From CAYFUT01 sp964346395 (GTDB taxonomy: Bacteria > Bacillota > Halanaerobiia > Halobacteroidales > Halobacteroidaceae): 40,355 nt of DNA. The stretch is from assembly GCA_964346395.1 (NCBI GenBank), contig CAYFUT010000018.1:1-40355 (forward strand), read 5' to 3'. Below are positions 1 through 8,665 of the stretch, piece after piece (positions within the stretch are counted from its first letter, which is position 1; each line of letters starts with the position of its first letter). The notes beneath the pieces were generated by a model that saw only the letters and a list, made by a program, of their open reading frames with translations, was not told the origin of the DNA and made no database searches. Made by a program: the position numbers and the translations under genes.

Positions 1-167
1 TTACTCAATAATTTATCGGCTAATTGCACCAAGTCATCTGTACTATATTCCGGATGGTGCTTTACACTTTTTAAGACATATTTAGCTATTTTTAAATACT
101 TTCTTCCTAATTTATGATTAAGGAATTTTTTGAAAGAGTGATTTCTTCTTTTAATTTTAGTAATTTG
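1..167 (-). pseudogene. possible N-terminal or degraded coding fragment running off the left edge
   Basis: On the minus strand an open frame of about 55 codons runs from just after an in-frame stop at 168-170 to the window edge without interruption. The translation is Lys/Leu-rich and amphipathic (for example the stretch KYLKIAKYVLKSVKHHPEYS), which looks like protein. There is no ATG; the only GTG/TTG codons lie within the last 11 codons, and no Shine-Dalgarno sequence is visible upstream. It may be a decayed gene, a gene with a frameshift, or chance. I do not recognise the family. Confidence 0.25.
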
Positions 168-188
168 TTATAAGAAACAAGCCCGAAA

Positions 189-2288
189 TTAATCTTCATC
201 AAGCAAACCAATAAACACCTCAACCAATTCAGGGTCAAACTGAATGCCAGCATATCTCTTTAACTCCTGTTTTGCTTCTTCCTGCGTCATCGGCTCTTTA
301 TAAGCCCGGCTGCTAGTCATCACATCGTAAGCATCAATAATTGCTATAATCCGCGATAATAAAGGAATTTCCTCCCCGCTAAGCCCCTCCGGATAGCCAG
401 AACCATCCCACCATTCGTGATGATGCAGTATTTCCTCCGCTATATGAGCAAAATCATTTGTAGAAAAAGCTATTCTATAGCCTATTTCTGGATGCTTCTT
501 CATTTTATTCCATTCTTCCCCATTTAAATCCCCCGATTTATTTAGTATTTCTTCTGAAATAGTCACTTTCCCAATATCATGTAGCGAAGCAAGCAAAGAA
601 AGTTTATCCATCTCTGCCGGGGATAAATCAAGTTTTGAGCCCAGAGCATCAGCTAATTCCTGCAGACGCCGGACATGCTTTTCGGTTTCATTACTCTTTG
701 TCCCCAGAGTTTTTAGTAAAGTATCCAGAGCATCACTCTGAACGCTTTTATGCTGTAATAATTTATTGTTATACATTTCATCTTCAGCTTTTTTTAGTAC
801 ATCGTAGATATCTTTTATCTTTTCCTCTTTTATAGCACTTCCCACGGCAAGCGAAATAGGCACCGGATCTTCCGGGGTTTCTCTACTAATTTCTGTTATG
901 CATTTACTTATCTTTTCTACCTCCTCATTACTAGCACCATACATAATAATAATAAATTCATCTCCCCCCCAGCGACCAACTATATCATCTTCCCGGCAAG
1001 CCTCTCTTAAAACCCTCGCTGTTCGCTTTAACATTTTATCCCCGGCAGGGTGGCCGAATCCATCATTAATTAGCTTTAAACCATTTAAATCAATCATAAT
1101 TAATCCTACCGGAACTTTTCTACTTGAATTAATTTCTTTTAACTTTTTTTCTAAAAAGGTTCGATTGTATAAACCAGTTAGCTGGTCGTGAAAAGTTAAG
1201 TGGATGAATCTTTCTTCAGCTTGTTTGCGTTCCGTAATATCCTGGAAAGTACAGACAGTTCCCAGGGCATCTCCCCAATCATCTCTAAGTATAGAAGCAG
1301 AAAAAAGCCCCGGAAATTTCCTGCCGTTTTTTGTCACTAGCGTCTTTTCTTCACTTTTAAAAATATACTCCTGGTCACCATTAAGTTGGTGGGAAAGTTC
1401 AAATAATTCTCCATCTTTTCGTGCCGCAAAAACTAAATTTATCGGCTGGTTAATCAACTCATCTTTCTTGTAACTGAGCATCTCCTGGGTACTATTGTTT
1501 ACCACTTTAATTGTACCCTCTACATCACAAGTTAACAGTCCTTCTTCCATCGTTTCTAGAATATCTTTATGAATTCGCTCAGTACTTAAAGGCATAAATC
1601 TATATTCCTTTATCACATACCAGAAGGTAAGTAAAACAGCTACATTAGTTATTATCCCGAGAGGAGGTGTTTCTATAATCCCTAATGAAGGCAAAATTAT
1701 ATCTGGTAGGGACCCTATTACAATTGCCGCTACTGACACCAATAAAATAAGTTGGGCCTGTTTCTTTTCTCTCTCAAATTCAGTTCTTTTCCACCATAAA
1801 ATACTTAACATGATAGTCAAAATTGTATATCCCAAATAATAAATCGTAAATCCCCAAAACCGAAGTGGATCATCCGGACTTAATAAGTAAGTCCACCCTA
1901 AATCTGTTAAAAAAAGATTTTCTCGTCTTACTCCCCTTCCCGGTAGCAAAAACAAGCCTGTCAATATAATTCCGGGCAAATAAATCAAGGGATAAATCCA
2001 GAGCTTCTCTAAAATTTTTTTCCGCTTAGTCAACAGTAGAAAAAAGTGTAATATGAAACCGTAATGGAGGCACCAACAAGGTACAGAAAGTTTTCTCCAG
2101 AATAAAGCAACTTCTGCATTAGGAGCTGAATGCATAAAAGCATAGGTGAAAGCCCACAAACTTCCCGTAATACAAAATAGAAAAAAGACTTTACTTATAG
2201 CAGCTTTATGATTTAAGCGCAGTAAATAAACACCTAAATATAAGGTTAAAAAACAGGTGAATAGATATAATACAGTGATAAAGTTCAT
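189..2288 (-). CDS. membrane-bound PAS-GGDEF-HD-GYP signalling protein (c-di-GMP turnover)
   Basis: Probably both makes and degrades cyclic di-GMP or related dinucleotides at the membrane. Residues 1-230 form a seven-helix membrane region like the N-terminal 7TM sensor of histidine kinases. A PAS domain follows (about 240-350, ending in the usual FQDITERK). The GGDEF domain has an intact GGDEF motif at 441-445 and an RxxD inhibitory site (REDD, 432-435). The C-terminal HD-GYP domain has HDIGK at 570-574 and HHHEWWDGSGYP at 622-633, so both output domains look catalytically competent. The start has a GGGGGGAG ribosome binding site. It stands alone, followed only by the edge fragment. The net activity cannot be told from sequence; the ligand of the 7TM sensor is unknown. 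Confidence 0.92.
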   Translation of the reverse strand: MNFITVLYLFTCFLTLYLGVYLLRLNHKAAISKVFFLFCITGSLWAFTYAFMHSAPNAEVALFWRKLSVPCWCLHYGFILHFFLLLTKRKKILEKLWIYPLIYLPGIILTGLFLLPGRGVRRENLFLTDLGWTYLLSPDDPLRFWGFTIYYLGYTILTIMLSILWWKRTEFEREKKQAQLILLVSVAAIVIGSLPDIILPSLGIIETPPLGIITNVAVLLTFWYVIKEYRFMPLSTERIHKDILETMEEGLLTCDVEGTIKVVNNSTQEMLSYKKDELINQPINLVFAARKDGELFELSHQLNGDQEYIFKSEEKTLVTKNGRKFPGLFSASILRDDWGDALGTVCTFQDITERKQAEERFIHLTFHDQLTGLYNRTFLEKKLKEINSSRKVPVGLIMIDLNGLKLINDGFGHPAGDKMLKRTARVLREACREDDIVGRWGGDEFIIIMYGASNEEVEKISKCITEISRETPEDPVPISLAVGSAIKEEKIKDIYDVLKKAEDEMYNNKLLQHKSVQSDALDTLLKTLGTKSNETEKHVRRLQELADALGSKLDLSPAEMDKLSLLASLHDIGKVTISEEILNKSGDLNGEEWNKMKKHPEIGYRIAFSTNDFAHIAEEILHHHEWWDGSGYPEGLSGEEIPLLSRIIAIIDAYDVMTSSRAYKEPMTQEEAKQELKRYAGIQFDPELVEVFIGLLDED

Positions 2289-2490
2289 GGATCTCCCCCC
2301 ATCTGCTCACAATATAAGTCAGTAATTATAGTTAAATAGCTAAAGTATTATATATTTTAATCAAACTACTTTCTAAATTAATATCTTCTATATAAAGGGG
2401 TTTTTTCCTGGTAAAATACTACAAATTTATTAGGAAAGAAAGGGTTGTTCCTAAATAAGTGAAAATATTATAACTTTTATAATAACAAAA

Positions 2491-2513
2491 CCCCTAGCTA
2501 AAAAAGCTAGAGG
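2491..2513 (-). terminator. intrinsic terminator after the sulfatase-maturase operon
   Basis: On the minus strand CCTCTAGCT and AGCTAGGGG (one G-T pair) enclose a T-rich loop and are followed by TTTTG. It sits about 30 bp past the stop of the maturase gene. The rest of 2289-2542 is AT-rich and holds no gene I can support. Confidence 0.7.
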
Positions 2514-2542
2514 ATTTAATAAAACTTATTTTAATTATTTTG

Positions 2543-3670
2543 CTAAAGTTTATTATTAGCAGCAATTAGCCGGGCCAACTCCTGCAATTTCTCCCTTTGC
2601 GCTGCGAAAAACTCCTGGTAGGCCGAGCAGAAATAATTCAGCTGCGGCTCGCCCTCCTGCAACGGCTCCTGGTTCCGGCGGCAGCCGCCCCGACATAATC
2701 TCACATACGGACAGCTCTTGCACTCATCATCAATTGTCTGAGAGGTAGAGATGAATTGTTCAGCAAGAGGTTTGTGCTTCAGTTCGCTAAAAGTAGCCTC
2801 CTTAATATTCCCCAGCCGCCACTCATCAGTAACGTAAAAATCACAGGGATAAACGCCCCCGTCGGCTTCAATAATATACTGTAAACTGCATTCCCCTCTC
2901 ATTTCACAGGCTCCCGGCGGATAGCCCAGCATCATCTGGACTAGATTATCAAAGTATTTAATGCTGATCTCCCGCCCCTGTTTAAGATCCTGATACCACT
3001 CTTTAAATAGCCGATTTAAAAAATTACCATACAGGTCAGGCGTTAAGGAATACTGGTGTTGGCCCCGCTCCTCTCCTAGCGGGTCGAGACATTTGATAAA
3101 CTGGAGGTACTTAAAACCCTGCTGCTTAAAAAAATCATATATTTTCTGCGGCTGGCGAGCTACCTGAGCATTGACGACAGTCAAAATATTATATTCAACT
3201 CCCCCTTCCTTAAATAGCTCAATTGCTTCCATCACCTGCTGATAAGAACCAGCTCCCTGCTTATCAATTCGATGGTGATTATGAATTTCTTCCGGCCCAT
3301 CAAGAGAAATACCAACCAGGAAATCATTCTCGGCCAGGAAGTTGGCCCAGTCCTGGTCAATCAAGATTCCGTTAGTCTGGATAACCTTATTCACCTGCAG
3401 ACCCGCTGGTTTATACTTAGTAATTAGTTCTAAAAAGTGTTGATAAAAATCTAGACCTGCCAGGGTTGGTTCTCCCCCCTGAAAAGCAAACGTACACTGC
3501 CGATCGGCATACTGAAAGGCTTTAGTAACTATTTCCTCTAGCAGGTCTTCACCCATCAAACCATAAGATTTAACTTCCCGACTGTCACTTAAAGAATGAT
3601 AAAAGCAGTAATTACAGTTTAAATTACATCTGCTAGATGCTGGTTTGACCATTACATTTAACGGCGGCAT
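2543..3670 (-). CDS. anaerobic sulfatase-maturating enzyme (radical SAM/SPASM)
   Basis: Oxidises an active-site Cys or Ser of a sulfatase to formylglycine, using S-adenosylmethionine and Fe-S clusters, in the cytoplasm before export or folding. The radical SAM triad is C15-x3-C19-x2-C22 (SRCNLNCNYC). The C-terminal SPASM/auxiliary cluster region has many Cys (CEMRGEC, YPCDF, CKSCPYVRLCRGGC). The 375-residue length is normal for anSME. Start: AAGGAG seven bases upstream of the ATG. It begins 26 bp after the sulfatase gene on the same strand, and that sulfatase carries the matching Cys motif, so the pair is very likely enzyme and substrate in one operon. Confidence 0.93.
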   Translation of the reverse strand: MPPLNVMVKPASSRCNLNCNYCFYHSLSDSREVKSYGLMGEDLLEEIVTKAFQYADRQCTFAFQGGEPTLAGLDFYQHFLELITKYKPAGLQVNKVIQTNGILIDQDWANFLAENDFLVGISLDGPEEIHNHHRIDKQGAGSYQQVMEAIELFKEGGVEYNILTVVNAQVARQPQKIYDFFKQQGFKYLQFIKCLDPLGEERGQHQYSLTPDLYGNFLNRLFKEWYQDLKQGREISIKYFDNLVQMMLGYPPGACEMRGECSLQYIIEADGGVYPCDFYVTDEWRLGNIKEATFSELKHKPLAEQFISTSQTIDDECKSCPYVRLCRGGCRRNQEPLQEGEPQLNYFCSAYQEFFAAQREKLQELARLIAANNKL

Positions 3671-3696
3671 ATTATCGCTCCTTAATTACTCGATTT

Positions 3697-5175
3697 TTAA
3701 TCAGTAAATTCTTCTGGGTGACGTTCTTTTAACTCCGGAATAGCCCATTCTCGGTCAGTTTTTTGTAAGTATTCACAGTAATCTTCTAATGCCCCCTGCG
3801 CATGAAAGGGACCTCCTTCAGCCATTACCCGCCACAGCGGATCTTCTATATAATTATGCGGCATCGACGCCATCATTTCCTCCTGCCACTCCTGTAACAA
3901 ATAAACTGCTTTCTTACAGATATCCGGTCTTTCTTCCGCTAGATTTTTTTGCTCGTGAGGATCAGCTTCTACATTAAACAGCATTTCCTGGGGAAACAAA
4001 TGATACCCATCGTGATAAGTCCGCATATACAGCCAGGGTCCAAACCGCACACTGCGCTGACAGACATGGGCGCATTGGCTCAAGACTAGATAATCGCGGC
4101 CTTCAGCTTTTTTATCTGGCTTGACAGCAGAAGCAAAACTAGTTCCATCCCAAACTTCTTTTGGTTCACTGTCCAGTAGTTCCGCCAGTGTCGGCGCCAG
4201 ATCTAAATTATAATGTAGTGCTTCATTAACTTCCCCTTGTCCTTTACCCGGCCAATCAATAATCAGCGGAATCCGGCAGGTAGCATAATCAGCCGTCCCG
4301 TGTTCCCCGTAAATTCCTAATTCCCCCATATTTTCACCATGGTCAGCACTGATAATAATCGCTACTTCTTCTCTAATCCCCTGTTCTTCTAAGGCAGCTA
4401 AAATCTTCCCAATATGTTGGTCTAAATAGCGGATTCCGCAGTCGTACCCGTCAATCATTTCTCTTAAATCTTCTAAATCTTCTAATTCTCCTGGCTGCCG
4501 CGGATATTGAGGATCAGTCTGGTTATCATACATATTTATCTCCCGCGGTTTATGCGGGCCAACTAACTCCCGATGCTCAGCTAATATTTCCTCATCCAGC
4601 CAGTCCGGCAGGGGACTATCCGCAAACGGATTCCCAAATTCTTCCGGCGCCCGATAAGGAGTATGCGGATCCCAGTAGTTAATATGTAAAAACCAGTCGT
4701 CTTCCGCTCCCCTGTCCGCCAGCCAGTCAAGTACCTGCGGGGTGATTTCTTCTGCACTCTCCCAGCCTTTCTGCCCTGTATTATACATCTCATCAAACCC
4801 AGCGTAAAAATGCCAGGCCCCGTGCCGTTCGGCAAATGGGCTAATGGTTACTGTGGTCAAGCCCTGATCACTTAAAAACCCAGGCAGATTCTCCTCCGAC
4901 CAGCGGCTTTCAAAATCGCGTTCACTTCCTTCGCCGCGCCGCTCGGCAGCTGTTCCTCCGTGGCCGACAACTCCGGTATGAATTCCAAACTGACCGCTAG
5001 TTAAAGCAGTCCGCGACGGTAAGCAGGGAGCATCACTACAGTAATAATTATCAAATCGAACTCCATCTTCAGCTACCTGATCAATATTTGGCGATGTATT
5101 TCGCTGGTAGCCGTAGCAGCCTAAATGATCAGGCCGTAAAGTATCCAAATCAAGATAAATAATGCGCATATTCAT
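3697..5175 (-). CDS. Cys-type sulfatase (formylglycine-dependent)
   Basis: Hydrolyses a sulfate ester, probably of a sulfated carbohydrate; the substrate is not readable from sequence. The active-site signature is C51-L-P-S-R, where C51 would become formylglycine. Metal-binding residues are visible at DLDTLRPD (D9, D11) and SADHGEN in the middle of the protein. No signal peptide is visible, so it is probably cytoplasmic. A second ATG two codons downstream (5169) has better spacing (9 bases) to AAAGGAG than the first (3 bases), so MRIIYLDLD may be the true N-terminus. It is followed by its maturase. The GH13 enzyme upstream ends 80 bp away and may be in the same transcript, which suggests polysaccharide use. 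Confidence 0.93.
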   Translation of the reverse strand: MNMRIIYLDLDTLRPDHLGCYGYQRNTSPNIDQVAEDGVRFDNYYCSDAPCLPSRTALTSGQFGIHTGVVGHGGTAAERRGEGSERDFESRWSEENLPGFLSDQGLTTVTISPFAERHGAWHFYAGFDEMYNTGQKGWESAEEITPQVLDWLADRGAEDDWFLHINYWDPHTPYRAPEEFGNPFADSPLPDWLDEEILAEHRELVGPHKPREINMYDNQTDPQYPRQPGELEDLEDLREMIDGYDCGIRYLDQHIGKILAALEEQGIREEVAIIISADHGENMGELGIYGEHGTADYATCRIPLIIDWPGKGQGEVNEALHYNLDLAPTLAELLDSEPKEVWDGTSFASAVKPDKKAEGRDYLVLSQCAHVCQRSVRFGPWLYMRTYHDGYHLFPQEMLFNVEADPHEQKNLAEERPDICKKAVYLLQEWQEEMMASMPHNYIEDPLWRVMAEGGPFHAQGALEDYCEYLQKTDREWAIPELKERHPEEFTD

Positions 5176-5255
5176 TAGCTCCTTTCCTATTTTTTAAAAT
5201 CCTTATCGTAACTATTAGCTTTATGTAGCGGCTAAATTCAATCTTCAAATCAAAC

Positions 5256-7253
5256 TTATTTTTCCGCCCGCAAAATAAACACACTATAGCCGGCAAGAGT
5301 AAAGTTCAGCTGATTATTCTTAACTATAAATTCCTGCTCAGAAATCAATTCTTTAAATTTATCAGCTTTAATGTCTAAATTATCTAAAGCAAACTCCAGT
5401 TCGGCCGCCAAATTACTATTATTGAACACAACTAATAATTGGTTATTTTCCTTCCGACGAGTAAAGGCATAAATATTCTTAACCCCTTCCTTACGGACTA
5501 TTCTCAACTCACCAGTTCTTAAAGCAGTATTATTCTGGCGGATAGAGATTAGCTTTTTATACCAGTTAAGTAAGTTAGTATTCTGCTCTTCTTCTTCCCA
5601 GGCCATAGTCTGGCGGCAGCTGGTAAATTCTTCGCCAGTCAGTCCGACTTCATCTCCATAATAAATCATCGGCGGCCCCCAGTAAGTCATTTGGAACGCA
5701 GCCGCCAACTGCTGTCTAGTCTGGTCAGTGTCTGCTACGGTCAACACCCGATCCGTATCATGACTATCAACTAGGTTTAGCGAAGCAGCCTGTGCCGGGC
5801 GTTTATAATCGGTTCTAACTTTAGCTAACTGGGCGGCAAACTGATGAACATTAATCTCTCGCCGACAGAAGAAATCCCAGACGGCATCGGTAAAAATATA
5901 ATTCATCACCCCATCAAATTGATCGCCCTGTAGCCAGGGACTGCCGTCATCCCAGACTTCTCCTACAATATACGCTTCCGGATCAGCAGCCTTCACTTCT
6001 TGTCGGAATTGGCGCCAAAAATGGTGGTCAATCTCATCAGCTACATCCAACCGCCAACCGTCAATACCGACTTCTTCAATCCAGTAGCGGGCTACCTGTA
6101 GTAAATAATTTCTAACCTCCAGATTAGCTGTTCTTAATTTTGGCATCTTCCAGGTGCGAGAACCGAAGGTCTCATAATTAGGCGTGATTAATTCTTCTAA
6201 CTCTTGCTTAGCCTGCGATAATCCCCGCAGTGACTCTACACTAATTTTAAAACCCGGCCCCTGAGCAAGCACTTCTTTAACCAACTCAGTTAAATACTCT
6301 GCTCCCTGTTCAGTCACCTCAAATTTAGGCAGTATCTTGTCTACAAACAGACTATAACTCACCTCTTCAACCTGTTTTAGCTCCTCAGCCAACTGAGTTA
6401 GAACAGAATGGTCTATCCCCGGATCCTCCTGCACCGGAAAGCTATCAATATAAAACCAGTCTTTATAATCAGAATTTCGCCCCTTCTCTAGTACATCCTG
6501 AAAGGCAAAAAACTGATCGCTGCAGTGATTAAAGACTGCATCAAAAATAACCCTCATCCCTCGGTTGTGTGCTTCCTTTACTAACCGCTTACAGTCTTCT
6601 AAATCGCCAAAATGAGGATCAATACTCATATAATCTATAATATCATACTTATGACTGCTGTCCGACTGGAAAATAGGAGTTAAATATAAAGCATCAATGC
6701 CTAACTCATCTAAGTAATCCAACTTTTCAATTATCCCCGGCAGATCTCCACCATATAAAGATGATTTCTCAGGGTCAGACCCCCAGGGAGCAGCTTCCTC
6801 CGGAGTTAACTCCGGATTTCCGTTATTAAAAGAATTAGGGAAAATCTGATAGAAAATCGAATTAGGCACCCAGTCCGGAATAGTAAAGTAATCCCGCTCA
6901 CAAATATAAGAATACTCAAAGCAGTCTCTATGCTGAGGAATCTCAGAAGTAAAATCTCCCCCATAATAAATTTCTTCGGTTCCATCATTCACTACAAAAT
7001 AATAACGAAACCTCTTGCTAGGATACTTAATTTCAGCTCGAAAATAATCAAAAAACTCATCAGTACTATACTTAGTCATCTCTGCTGTATACCGGGGCGG
7101 ATTGAGTTCCCAATTTCTGAATATACCGTCATACACAATATTAACTTCTTCTAAATCTCCTTTTTTAGCCTTTAACTGAACAAATAATATATCATCAGCA
7201 ACTGGATAGGCATAACTGCCATATGGTTGGTGTTCAATAGCTTCTTTGAACAT
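5256..7253 (-). CDS. GH13 alpha-glucosidase, neopullulanase/cyclomaltodextrinase-like, with extra insert
   Basis: Hydrolyses alpha-glucans or maltodextrins in the cytoplasm (no signal peptide). Residues 1-120 are a CBM34-like N-terminal domain, as in neopullulanases. The TIM barrel has all conserved regions: DAVFNH (D238-H243), GWRLDVADE with nucleophile D403, VGEVWDD with acid/base E432, and VDSHDTDR with H498/D499. Region V looks like MSIDPHFGD. At 665 residues it is about 80 longer than usual. The extra length falls at about residues 277-356, between the DWFYI segment and the PNYETF segment, and is helical in character. The start has a GGAGG-like site (AAGGGAGG). The two downstream genes are a sulfatase and its maturase. 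Confidence 0.9.
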   Translation of the reverse strand: MFKEAIEHQPYGSYAYPVADDILFVQLKAKKGDLEEVNIVYDGIFRNWELNPPRYTAEMTKYSTDEFFDYFRAEIKYPSKRFRYYFVVNDGTEEIYYGGDFTSEIPQHRDCFEYSYICERDYFTIPDWVPNSIFYQIFPNSFNNGNPELTPEEAAPWGSDPEKSSLYGGDLPGIIEKLDYLDELGIDALYLTPIFQSDSSHKYDIIDYMSIDPHFGDLEDCKRLVKEAHNRGMRVIFDAVFNHCSDQFFAFQDVLEKGRNSDYKDWFYIDSFPVQEDPGIDHSVLTQLAEELKQVEEVSYSLFVDKILPKFEVTEQGAEYLTELVKEVLAQGPGFKISVESLRGLSQAKQELEELITPNYETFGSRTWKMPKLRTANLEVRNYLLQVARYWIEEVGIDGWRLDVADEIDHHFWRQFRQEVKAADPEAYIVGEVWDDGSPWLQGDQFDGVMNYIFTDAVWDFFCRREINVHQFAAQLAKVRTDYKRPAQAASLNLVDSHDTDRVLTVADTDQTRQQLAAAFQMTYWGPPMIYYGDEVGLTGEEFTSCRQTMAWEEEEQNTNLLNWYKKLISIRQNNTALRTGELRIVRKEGVKNIYAFTRRKENNQLLVVFNNSNLAAELEFALDNLDIKADKFKELISEQEFIVKNNQLNFTLAGYSVFILRAEK

Positions 7254-7369
7254 GATTAGCCTCCCTTATAGCCTATATATTTTATTTTCCTTCTCTTGTT
7301 TTATTCTTTATTAGCTAATTTTTACCTTTAAATTATAATAAATTACCTCAATTTTGTTAAAATAATAAA

Positions 7370-7389
7370 GCCCGGGCCAACTCCCGGGC
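7370..7389 (-). terminator. intrinsic terminator of the coiled-coil gene
   Basis: A perfect seven-base stem GCCCGGG/GCCCGGG complement with loop of six, followed on the minus strand by TTTATTATTTT. It lies 12 bp after the stop of the 58-residue ORF. Confidence 0.85.
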
Positions 7390-7401
7390 AACTAATAGCT
7401 G

Positions 7402-7578
7402 CTATTCTTTCTTTTCGGCCAATAGATCTTCCAAATCTTCATATAACTTCAGCAGTTGACTGCTGGTATCTGTCACTTCGTCTTCCATATCCTCCACCCG
7501 GTCTTCTAATTCAGAAAAAACTTCACCTGTCTCTTCAAATTGGCTCTCTATAATTCGCTTTAATTCCTCACTCTCCAT
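7402..7578 (-). CDS. 58-residue acidic coiled-coil protein, unknown function
   Basis: A short ORF with ATG at 7578, an AAGGGGGG ribosome binding site six bases upstream, and a strong terminator right after its stop, so it is a complete single-gene unit. The protein begins MESEELKRII and is almost all Glu, Leu, Asp, Lys and Val in heptad-like spacing (for example EDRVEDMEDEV, then LLKLYEDLEDLL). It has no Cys and no membrane segment. It should form a coiled coil or helical hairpin. I do not recognise a family. It is divergent in orientation from the cold-shock-like gene, with about 160 bp between them. Confidence 0.7.
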   Translation of the reverse strand: MESEELKRIIESQFEETGEVFSELEDRVEDMEDEVTDTSSQLLKLYEDLEDLLAEKKE

Positions 7579-7736
7579 AGTTGCCCCCCTTAATTATTCT
7601 TGCTTCCTTTACTACCAGCATATTTCCCATTTCCAATTTCGTTACTAATCTTTATTAGCTTTAATTTTTATGTTGAAAATTAGTAGTATGAAACAGCTTA
7701 ATTTGCCTCATCCTAATTAGTAAGGAGGTATCAACA

Positions 7737-7967
7737 ATGAAAACTGGCCAAGTACAATGGTTTGATCCGGATACAGGAGAAGGTATTATCCAGGATGCAG
7801 ACGGAGAAGAAATTAAAGTTCGTTCTTCAGCTATTGTCCCCCCGGAAAACAAGGCATACTCGCGGATTAAAAACAAATCAGAAGTTCTGCCCTCGGGAGC
7901 AACTGTTAACTTCGAAATCGCTGACGAAGAAAATCTAACTGCTGAACACGTTATCCAACTGAGCTAA
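7737..7967 (+). CDS. cold-shock-domain-like small protein
   Basis: A 76-residue protein with the start of a cold-shock domain: GQVQWFDPDTGEGIIQ matches the strand-1/RNP1 region (GxVKWFNxxKGFGFI). The RNP1 aromatics are mostly lost (EGII rather than GFGFI) and the RNP2 VFVH is replaced by IKVRSSAI, so nucleic acid binding may be weakened or altered. It ends in a normal OB-fold-like segment (GATVNFEIADEENLTAEHV). AAGGAGG sits eight bases before the ATG. It is one of only two plus-strand genes. It is probably an RNA or ssDNA binding protein of the Csp fold but not a canonical CspA. Confidence 0.7.
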   Translation: MKTGQVQWFDPDTGEGIIQDADGEEIKVRSSAIVPPENKAYSRIKNKSEVLPSGATVNFEIADEENLTAEHVIQLS

Positions 7968-8073
7968 CAATCAACCTAATTAAATATAAACCATTTTTTA
8001 CTATCCCCAGGAATTTAATAACTTAACCTATAATTATAATAATAGATAAAAATATCCAAATAGGGGGGGTTAG

Positions 8074-8544
8074 ATGAGCAATTCACTACAAATCACTGCC
8101 GAAGATTTCACCAATGGCGGCCAGATTCCGCCCCGCTACACTGCTGATGGGGCAGATATTTCGCCGGCCCTAACAATAGCGGGCATTCATCCTGATGCCG
8201 AAAGTATTGCTCTTATCTGTGACGACCCCGATGCTCCTATGAGCACCTTTACTCACTGGCTGATCTGGAATATACCAGCCGACACTGCTGCTATTCCAGC
8301 GGATATTCCCCAGACAGAAACTGCAGATACATTAAACAAAGCAGTTCAAGGGGAAAATGACTTCAGCCAGCTAGGCTACCGAGGATCAGCTCCTCCGAGT
8401 GGCACTCACACTTACCGCTTTAAAGTTTACACCCTGGATACCAGCTTAAACATAGATCCAGGCGCTGATAAAAATCATCTCTTGCAGGCTATGGAAGGAC
8501 ATATTTTACAGCAAGCTACTCTCAAAGGTAAATACAGCCGATAA
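8074..8544 (+). CDS. YbhB/YbcL family PEBP-like protein
   Basis: A 156-residue member of the phosphatidylethanolamine-binding/Raf-kinase-inhibitor-like family. Key motifs are present: DDPDAPMSTFTHWLIWNIP (the ligand-site DPDxP and HW), and GYRGSAPPSGTHTYRFKVYTLD near the C-terminus. Length is normal for the bacterial family. There is no signal peptide, so it is cytoplasmic. Its role in bacteria is poorly known; ligand binding is the only safe statement. A GGGGGGG ribosome binding site is four bases from the ATG and a strong terminator follows, so it is monocistronic. Confidence 0.92.
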   Translation: MSNSLQITAEDFTNGGQIPPRYTADGADISPALTIAGIHPDAESIALICDDPDAPMSTFTHWLIWNIPADTAAIPADIPQTETADTLNKAVQGENDFSQLGYRGSAPPSGTHTYRFKVYTLDTSLNIDPGADKNHLLQAMEGHILQQATLKGKYSR

Positions 8545-8577
8545 AAATTAAATTTTCTACTTGCCTATAATAAACGC

Positions 8578-8609
8578 AAGCACCGACAGAATTTCTCCTG
8601 TCGGTGCTT
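8578..8609 (+). terminator. strong intrinsic terminator after the PEBP gene
   Basis: A 12-bp perfect stem (AAGCACCGACAG / CTGTCGGTGCTT) with a loop of eight, followed on the plus strand by TTATTTTT. It separates the PEBP gene from the convergent Opp cluster and could also act on transcripts from the other side. Confidence 0.9.
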
Positions 8610-8665
8610 TATTTTTAAATTAATTTCAATAGTTCCACCTTCAGCTATACTTTTAAGATAATCCA

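Noticed and set aside
5169..5175. Frameshift or double start at the sulfatase N-terminus
   Set aside because: Both ATGs are in the same frame; it is only a choice of start, not a defect.
8578..8609. Insertion-sequence end or att site
   Set aside because: The hairpin is followed by a T tract directly after a gene stop and is fully explained as a terminator.
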